A DNA stretch of 64,000 nt from Climacium dendroides (lineage: Eukaryota; Streptophyta; Bryopsida; Hypnales; Climaciaceae). A model generated the notes under the pieces. It saw only the letters and a program-made list of their open reading frames with translations, was not told the origin of the DNA and did not search any database. The translations under genes were made by a program, and so were the position numbers. Position 1 is the stretch's first letter, and every line of letters starts with the position of its first letter. Positions 57,149 to 64,000 of this stretch are shown here, piece after piece. The stretch lies in assembly GCA_950106755.1 (NCBI GenBank), contig OX467084.1:3968001-4032000 (forward strand), given 5' to 3'.

Positions 57149-57574
57149 AAGAATAATTAAATATGATTATTAACACTCCAAATCAAAACTTAGTCATTCC
57201 AAAAACCTAATCCAAACCACCACAATCTACTCTTATGCAATTGACTCTTAGACCAGATGCATAGCTACCTCCGAATATTAGACCTAGCAAATTGACAAGT
57301 TGGACCCATCTAGACCACGAAGTATGAGCAACTTCTAGAAATCTAGCCTACCTTAGAAATTGCAAATAGAACATGAACCAATTAATGACGCGTTATTATA
57401 TCATACACTAGTAGAAAAATGAACAACCAAAACAACTACAAACTGTTGATCATTTCTATTGTTTCGGTCGCATTGTCCCAATCAAAATTTGACTGAAATC
57501 TGTTGATTTTTTTTGTTGTTTTGGACAAATTTTTGGAAAATTAAAAAAACAAAAGAACAAGAAGAAGAATTTTA

Positions 57575-57605
57575 GGGGGCTGCCCGAAATTTGTAGGCAG
57601 CCCCC
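57575..57605. repeat. Perfect hairpin, 10-bp GC stem
   Basis: GGGGGCTGCC and its exact complement GGCAGCCCCC are separated by 11 bases inside the CACTA element, in otherwise AT-rich sequence. Confidence 0.85.
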
Positions 57606-57668
57606 AAAAGTTTTAATTTTTTGGTTGCCCACCCTACCCGGATAGTGCCAGGCAGCCTATGCTAGCGA

Positions 57669-57731
57669 TGAGGTGTGAACCTCCAACCTCCAGCTCGGGA
57701 GCCTCAAGCCTCACACCAACACACCATCCTA
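57669..57731 (-). ncRNA. tRNA-like sequence with candidate Pol III A and B boxes
   Basis: In minus orientation the order is GATGGTGTGTTGGTGTGAGG (A-box-like), CTCCCGAGCTGGAGG (anticodon-arm-like, reminiscent of tRNA-Pro) and GAGGTTCACACCTC (B-box-like). A-to-B spacing is about 46 bases, as in tRNA genes. The boxes match the consensus only partly and the full cloverleaf is not intact, so it is more like a tRNA-derived SINE head than a working tRNA. Confidence 0.4.
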
Positions 57732-57774
57732 AATCTCACATGAACAAAGAGGGTAAATTTTTTTATTTATCCAC

Positions 57775-58175
57775 TTGAATTTGGTGGTTTTTGAACTCAG
57801 CAGAATTTGGCGCCATTTTGGCATAGTAAACTAACTTTTTTGGAAATACTTTGAACTAACAAAATTTGGAAAATCAAGCAAACTTTCATCTCCAAAAACC
57901 CGTCTGGGATTTGGAGTTTTTAATCAAAAGTTATAAGCAAAATTCAAAGATGATGTTTGAAAATGTTATAAAAAACGTCCCTTTGAACCCCTCTCTGAGT
58001 TTTGTCCATAAATTTTGATTGGAGACTCTAAATCTCAAATAAAATTTTGTAGGTGAAAACTAGCTTGGCTTCACAACTTTTCTTAGATTAAAGTTTTTTG
58101 AAAAAATTTATTTTACTATGCCAAAATGGCCTCTGAAGTCTGCTGAATTTTTAAAATATTGAATGAAAATAAATA
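57775..58175. mobile_element. Foldback element nested in the CACTA element
   Basis: Two arms of about 180 bases, inverted and about 75% alike. The left arm has GCCATTTTGGCATAGTAAAC and the right arm (complement) GGCCATTTTGGCATAGTAAA, with AATCAAAAGTTATAAGCAAA facing AATCAAAATTTATGGACAAA. It is related to the element at 9,655-10,200. Confidence 0.65.
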
Positions 58176-59046
58176 AGTAAAATAGAATTTGGGCATTGTA
58201 TAGTTGAGTACAATAAGTTTTAGTCCTCCTTCTTTCTATCTCATACAAGCATCTCTTTTCGCAACTCAATCTCACGCAATGCTCTTACTATTGTATTCTT
58301 ATAGAATGTCATTCAAGCACAATTTTAAAAAAGTTCATTTGTTTTTCAAATTCAATGTCATTCTCTCGAATTTTGATTTTAAAAGTTTGAATTTTTTTTG
58401 AGTGAATGATTTTATTGTATGTTTCTAGCTTTATGTAAAAATTTATTGAAAACATTTGTGAAGAATTCTTGTAATTCAATTGCGTGGCTGTATAGAAAAC
58501 AATTACATACACATCATTTTATCAACTAGCATCTCCAAAATAGTTTGAAAATTTGCCAAAAGAATTCAATGTTAAAGTTTAGATAATGTCCAAAATTTGT
58601 AAAATAGGTATTTTTTAATTATAATATAAGATTTCGGCTTGTTGAAGGAAAGATGCACATGTATTTGTTTCTATGCAATTGAATTTAAAAGATTCATCAT
58701 TAATAATCTTCAATCAAGTTTTGCTAAACCATCAATATTGAATATTACTTTGCATTGAGAAAGACAAATTATGAATGTACTAATTAGAATCCTAAGATTC
58801 TCAAAGATTTTCAATGATTCTCAAAAGATTCTCAAAACATTCCAAAAGATTTTAGACAATTCCAAAAAGATTCTACATTTCAACTAAATTTTATTGATTT
58901 GATTATTGCACTACCCAAATCAACAGAAATTTCTATTAATTTTCAAAAAAATTTAAAAATCTGTTAAAATGGTCATTCAAGTGCCCAAAGCAACTAAAAT
59001 CTATTGAGTTTTTGTTGTTTTGGTCATGATTTCCTAGTAGTGATAG

Positions 59047-59317
59047 TTCAATGCCCCATTTGAATCAAACTACTAAATGACGTACAATCTTAGTTACGCA
59101 TGGAGTTCAAATACAAACTAGGGAGAACTCAGCATCCAACTCACAAGCAACCATCACAAACACACACCCGTTGCATTGAAACCACTCTCTCTCATATTAC
59201 AAAATAACGCATGAGGGATAAAAACCCCTCCTTGATTCTTAAAGGAAGGAGAAGGACCACAAACCCTAACCATTGTAACCACCTCTCAAGTCCAGTTGTA
59301 CGAACTAGTTTGTAACA
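59047..59317 (-). repeat. 5' LTR of the chromovirus
   Basis: This is the partner of 51,661-51,934. It is separated from the internal region by the CACTA insertion at 57,406-59,042. Confidence 0.85.
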
Positions 59318-59658
59318 ATACATTCTCCAAGCTTCAGCTTGGATGAAGTAAAGCTCCTTTTTATTAGGACCAATATCATTAAGGTTCCAAGAGAGCCTCT
59401 TCAACATGCCTAAAAGACTAAGAATCTTTGAATGATAGACATTTGAGATTAGAAAACTCTAGATTGAAATTAGATATATAGCTTTAGAAGTATCATCTCT
59501 ATTTGGACAAATACTATAAGTTGCCAATGTATTTAATACAGCCTATTTCCTATTAGAGTTTGAATTTTACTATACCCTAGTTCTTAGCCTTTATAATATA
59601 TATGTCTCATATTTTTAATAGTAATGGAAAATTAAATTTTTATACAAATTGTGTATAA

Positions 59659-59731
59659 CAACGGTAACAGGTCTACGATAATAGGCCCTCAATAATAGGT
59701 CCACGGTAATAGGCCCGTGGTAATAGGTATT
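59659..59731. repeat. Minisatellite, 14-16 bp units
   Basis: About five imperfect units of the form ACGGTAATAGGCCC/TCAATAATAGGTCC. Confidence 0.8.
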
Positions 59732-60109
59732 AGAATTTACTAAAAATAGTATATTTTATCCTAATTTTGAAAATATTGTCCATTTTTAAAAATATTATTG
59801 GCTTTTCTAAGGATTTTCTAAATTTCAACATTCAATGTTCACATAATTCCCGCTCAGAGCTCGTAGGCTTGTGCTTGTAAGCTCACAATCTAGCACCGTT
59901 GCTACAAAAGAAAGGGCAACTCCACTTTACAAGGCCACATTTGTATGAAAAAATGTCCATGTTAGTGGTTCTTTTTTGGATACAACCATTGGGATTGGCA
60001 TTTTTCAAGTCCATAACTAAATTCTTATCAACTGTGTATTTTGAATCATTCTCTACTTGTTTGTACTTACTATTTTCTTCCTATATGTTGTACAATTCCA
60101 AATGATTTG
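59732..60109. other. AT-rich DNA, nothing recognised
   Basis: A 68-aa ORF (59,899-60,105) is hydrophobic but without motif support. Confidence 0.45.
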
Positions 60110-60780
60110 AAAATTGAATTAAATAAAGGACTCCAAAGTATTTTTAGAGTAGAAATTCTATAACTACCAACAAACTAAAACTCCTCATAACTTTCATCTC
60201 ATTGATGAAAATGGAATGATTCAAAGCTTTCCATGTACTAGTATATAGAAATATAGAGAACCAATTAAAAAATTATCTTTCAAAAAAGTGATTTCTTAAG
60301 AATTTTTTTGAGCTATCCAAGTTGTCCACAGTTGAAAGAAAATTACATATCATACAATAAATTTTAACCATGTAGTCAAAAGTTTCAAAAATTTATGGGT
60401 CTTTAAGCTACTCCTTGGGCACATGTTGTGTGAAAATTTCAAAGAAAAAAATAAAAATTCTATTTGTAGTGAGCTACCTAAAATTGTTATGTTGCCAAAA
60501 AAATTGGTGTACAAAACTGGCATACAAATTTGTAATTTACAAATCTTCATTGAAGCAAGCAATGCACTCAAGCCTTTGAGCCTCTAAAACTGGCAAGCAA
60601 TAATATGATATCATTTTCTTTTTCCTTGTGGAAATGGACAAGGTAGGGTGTTTTTCTGAGCCTCAATGATCTTAGTATTCAAATCCCAAATGTATTGATC
60701 TCTTTCCTTATATTCTTCAGCATGTCATTGGACTATGTCTTTGATTTCCTAAGTCTCTTTAAAGTCCATAAAGTCCAAAT
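60110..60780. repeat. Dispersed repeat R, copy 2
   Basis: This is the direct relative of 28,700-29,340. Part of it (60,340-60,510) is also an inverted relative of 15,900-16,080. Confidence 0.7.
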
Positions 60781-63700
60781 TCATGCAAAAGTCTTAGTTT
60801 AATAATTGTAGTATTTCTAATTCTTGTTTAAATATTTGCAATGATAATGTGTATCCATGATCATGACTATCCAAAATTCACCTCCTACAATTGAACTAAA
60901 AATTAACACTAAAACCTAGACATTAATGACACAAGATGTACACATTCAATTATAGCATGAGAGTTTAGGAGAGTTTATTATTAGTTTTGGATACCTTCAA
61001 ATAATACTTTGAATTTTCATATTTCCATTACATAGTGCCCTTTATGTATGCTAAAGTGCGTTGGAATCCTCTTTTAATTTACAAGAAGATTTAATATAAA
61101 TTTCAAAATTCTAATAATTCCATTGCAATTCCTTTAAAGATCAATTACCACAAACATTTTGGGCAAGTCATCCTCAGAGCCAATGAACTTCCTAAAGTTC
61201 AATTGCATATATAAATTGATGAGTTGGTTGTTGTATATATATGAGACAAGATTTGAACCTTTCTAACTTTGTTTGAATGCTATTACATTGTGATGTGTTC
61301 TTTGATACCTCCAAATACTATGATCATTCTTCATGTAGCCACAAAATAAGGACAAACTTTTATAATAATTTTGAAGGTGAGAAAATCAAAATTGTGCATT
61401 GGTATGAAAACTATTCTAAATTTGCTAGAAGTTGCTTGGAAGTACCTCTCTTCCAAATTAAATGTATTGTTTGTTGCTTCCAGTTTCAGCCGACTCACAT
61501 GCTCAGGTAAATATTTTTTAATTGATTTCAATACAAGAGTCTTGTTGATTGAAGAAGTGCCAAGTATCGGTACCCCCAAATGCATTATTGCTAAGTAATT
61601 TAATGTGAAAACATTGGAAATATAATAATTAATACAATTTCCAAAATTTTATTTAAGGTTGGTATATATTAACCTCTAAATACCCGAGGGACCAAATTCT
61701 AGTGTTGACAATATTTTGAAGTTGAATAAAATCTAACCAAGTTGAGTATTTTTTTTTTGAAAAGTTCTTTTTGAATTTAGTTTTAGCAATAAAAATTCAA
61801 TTTTGAAAATGAATGATTATGATTTTTTGTATTCAAGATTTTGTGCAAGGGGGACCATAGCAAATCTTGTTTTTTTGGTGTTGAAGGCTCTTGGAAATGA
61901 ATCTCAAATACACTAAATCTTGGAGAAAAACTCTCATTAAAAACTCATTTAAAAAAATTGTAGAGTAGATTTTGAGAAGCCGCAATTGATTGGGGTTTTT
62001 CATGTTATGCCCTCTAACTTCCAATTTTTTAGCTTTGACAACCATGTGAAAAGAGGATTGAAAGACTTAAAATTACTTTCATGGTTTTAACACCCTCATG
62101 ATCAAATATTGTGATCTCTCAATCCATAATTATATAATTTTGATAAAATCTTATCAAAATGTTGGCTTTTTGTTTAATTTAGAACAAATTCTAAGAAACC
62201 CAGAAAAGGCCTTGGGCATTTAGGGATTATCCATCCATTAAGATAGGTTGTTTGTTTTGTTTTGTTTGTTTAATACAATGAGATCTCCGGAATTGTGCAT
62301 TTTCTGGTCACATGCTTGGCATCATAAAAAGCTCTTGGTGAGGAGGGGTGCACAGATTTTGTTTCATAGTGTTCCAACTCACAATTTGGAAGTTATTAAA
62401 TTTTGAAGTGTTTATAAATTAGAAAATTAGAAAATTATTCTAACTTTTATTCAGAATGTGGCAATGGCATAAGGCACACTAGTACATGTTGAAAATGTAA
62501 TGATAAACACCACAGTAGAATGTTATACAATAGTTTGTTGCAACAAGATCAAAAATTCTAACCAATTTTTTTAATCCCTAAGTGCTCCAAAGTCCAATTT
62601 CTGGACAATGAAAAGATTGAAACTCTTAGTTCTTTCTTATTCTACTTGGATGAAAGTCATCCTAATTTGTGAAGATACTTTATCAAGTTGTTGTCCTATT
62701 TAATGGTGGGATTTGGTGTTATTGGAGTACATGTTTTTCTAATATTATAAATGTGAAGAAAGTTAAGTGGTTGACCAAGCCAAAATTGCATTGACTCGAG
62801 TTCAAAATTAGATTTGCAAAAGTAAGGACAGAGATTTTAAGAACACAAAAATTTCAAAAAATCACCATGTCAAGAGAACCTCATTTCAAATGCATTCCAA
62901 CAAATTTTTACTCAAAAAAATGATAATACTTTGCTTGTAATCGAATTTAGGAGTTTTGAAATTTCTCTTTCAAAATTATAAATTTTTTTTGATGATAGCA
63001 TTGGTGAATCTAACCATACAGATGGAATCTAAAACTCAAAATCTACAACTTTTATTTGTATATGAATTCCAAAATATTCTTCCAAATAGTATTTTACAAT
63101 GGATTTTCCTTAATTGTCAATTCTAGAAAAAATTTAGACATTTAGGGATTAAGTTCAAATTTGAGTAAAATGCCACAATTTTGGCACTCTAAAATCTATC
63201 AAAATATTGAAATAAATGAAAGGGCACATTCCTTGTATTCTCCAATTATGAACGGATCAAAATGGATTGTGTCCACTTGAATGTCAAAACACAGAGCCAA
63301 TTGGCTCACCCTAACATGGCTGTTTTCAACTAAAGTGGCAACTATTCTTAGGAATTCCTGGGTGTAGACTTTGTGTCAATGACCATGCTATTTGGTATGG
63401 TTGTTCTTTAGTTTTGGTGTTTGGCCTCAGATTTCCTCGAGTTGTGTGCTTTGGTTGGTTGCTTATTAGTTTTCAAAAAATTAAAATATTTCCACTGGGA
63501 CTTGTTCCTCTGATTCTGTGTACTTTTTAATGGATATTGTCCATGTGTTTGAAGAAAAATAAAACACGAAGCCAAGCAGCACCTGAGACAGTGCTATGGA
63601 TATCACCTTCTCTAATACCATGTTCTCTGAAAACGGACATACCCAATTCACTCAACTGTCACGATAACACACTGTTTTTTCACAAAAAGTTGCACATGAA

Positions 63701-63782
63701 TGTGAAACTATGAAATTCAACAAGTGCGAAAAGGGCTCTGGACCACCTCGCTTCCAACGCGAACTGAATGACCCCACTCCGG
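60781..63782. other. AT-rich DNA, no gene assigned
   Basis: Overlapping ORFs of 84 aa (minus, 61,331-61,585), 77 and 75 aa (plus) and 70 aa (minus, 61,833-62,045) have no recognised domain or convincing splice sites. The 84-aa frame reads GTSSINKTLVLKSIKKYLPE and could be a transposon exon remnant, but this is not supported further. Confidence 0.4.
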
Positions 63783-63987
63783 CCAGGGTGAATTGCCCCC
63801 CTCATTGCCCCGTTGGGAGAACACTGGAATTTTATATTTGCACATGAAAAAATTTGGAAGTTCTGAATTCATGTTTGCAATCAGAGGCCCCAAATTAGAT
63901 TGTAGAGGTGAAGAAATATAAAAATACGCGGCTCAAAATAGGGGGCAAATTTTCAGATTCTCCCTTGGTTGGGGCAATTCTCCCTGG
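63783..63987. repeat. Inverted repeat (CCAGGG..GAATTGCCCC) spanning 205 bp
   Basis: CCAGGGTGAATTGCCCC (63,783-63,799) and the complement of CCAGGGAGAATTGCCCC (63,971-63,987) face each other. Further GCCCC and ATGACCCC words lie outside. It could be the end or whole of a small TIR element cut by the window edge. Confidence 0.55.
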
Positions 63988-64000
63988 ACAATGACCCCAA

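Larger units (their letters stand above)
57406..59042. mobile_element. 1.6 kb non-autonomous CACTA-type element
   Basis: The left end is CACTAGTAGAAAA and the right end, reverse-complemented, is CACTACTAGGAAATCATGAC. Both continue with ACCAAAACAAC. Flanking 3-bp duplications are ATA (57,403-57,405 and 59,043-59,045). It sits at the junction between the 5' LTR and the internal region of the chromovirus. There is no transposase ORF. It contains a hairpin, a tRNA-like segment and a foldback element. It shares its 13-base terminus with the MITE at 53,214, so the same transposase may have moved both. Confidence 0.85.
51661..59317 (-). mobile_element. Ty3/gypsy chromovirus, complete but defective
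   Basis: A retrotransposon lies on the minus strand, bounded by 270-bp direct repeats. Reading from 59,317 leftwards: 5' LTR, gag with a zinc knuckle, protease, reverse transcriptase, RNase H, integrase, chromodomain, polypurine tract and 3' LTR. The order protease-RT-RH-IN defines Ty3/gypsy, and the C-terminal chromodomain defines the chromovirus branch (family knowledge). Stops and frameshifts occur throughout, the LTRs differ at roughly 15% of sites by eye, and two CACTA-type elements are inserted. It is therefore old and immobile. No flanking target duplication or primer-binding site was recognised. Confidence 0.88.

Noticed and set aside
61331..61598. Overlapping 84-aa minus and 75-77-aa plus ORFs
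   Set aside because: They are open on both strands in AT-rich DNA, with no splice consensus or domain; too weak to call.

Overview
This window looks like nuclear DNA of a land plant. Small genes with plant-type GT..AG introns sit in GC-richer islands inside very AT-rich, transposon-filled DNA. The markers are an AP2-type transcription factor with two AP2 domains, an RMA/RNF5-like RING protein, a Ty3/gypsy chromovirus, CACTA and Mutator-like elements, and many MITEs. A seedless plant (bryophyte, lycophyte or fern) seems most likely, but the sequence does not settle this. No rRNA, functional tRNA, CRISPR or bacterial-type operon was seen.

Region 1 (1-28,700) is a rearranged segmental duplication. 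Block A (1-3,648) is repeated in inverted orientation at 18,962-22,509. Block B (4,582-7,430) is repeated in direct orientation at 24,914-27,761. Each B block carries a complete two-exon AP2-domain gene (5,276-6,662 and 25,607-26,993, 374 aa each, identical products). Each also carries a divergently oriented small exon, intact on the right and frameshifted on the left. The right copy additionally holds a RING-finger gene (24,012-24,692, minus) and a small basic-protein gene (22,383-22,736, minus). Only the last 41 codons of the latter are present at the left window edge. Between the two copies lies about 11.5 kb of MITE-rich DNA with a GC-richer island (about 11,880-13,450). That island holds a decayed RING-like paralogue and a conserved orphan exon.

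Region 2 (28,700-46,870) is mostly AT-rich. It contains scattered minus-strand exons of a decayed gene. Two of its segments resemble parts of a beta-class DNA methyltransferase (weak inference). That gene is interrupted by a 2.1 kb terminal-inverted-repeat element (37,949-40,078) carrying two unrecognised ORFs, one strongly coiled-coil.

Region 3 (46,870-64,000) holds a decayed Mutator-like transposase gene (46,879-49,350, plus). It also holds a complete but dead chromovirus on the minus strand (51,661-59,317), with LTRs, gag, protease, RT, RNase H, integrase and chromodomain. Two CACTA-type elements are nested in the chromovirus, each flanked by a 3-bp target duplication. The larger one itself contains a foldback element and a tRNA-like Pol III promoter. 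The last 4.7 kb is AT-rich repeat debris.
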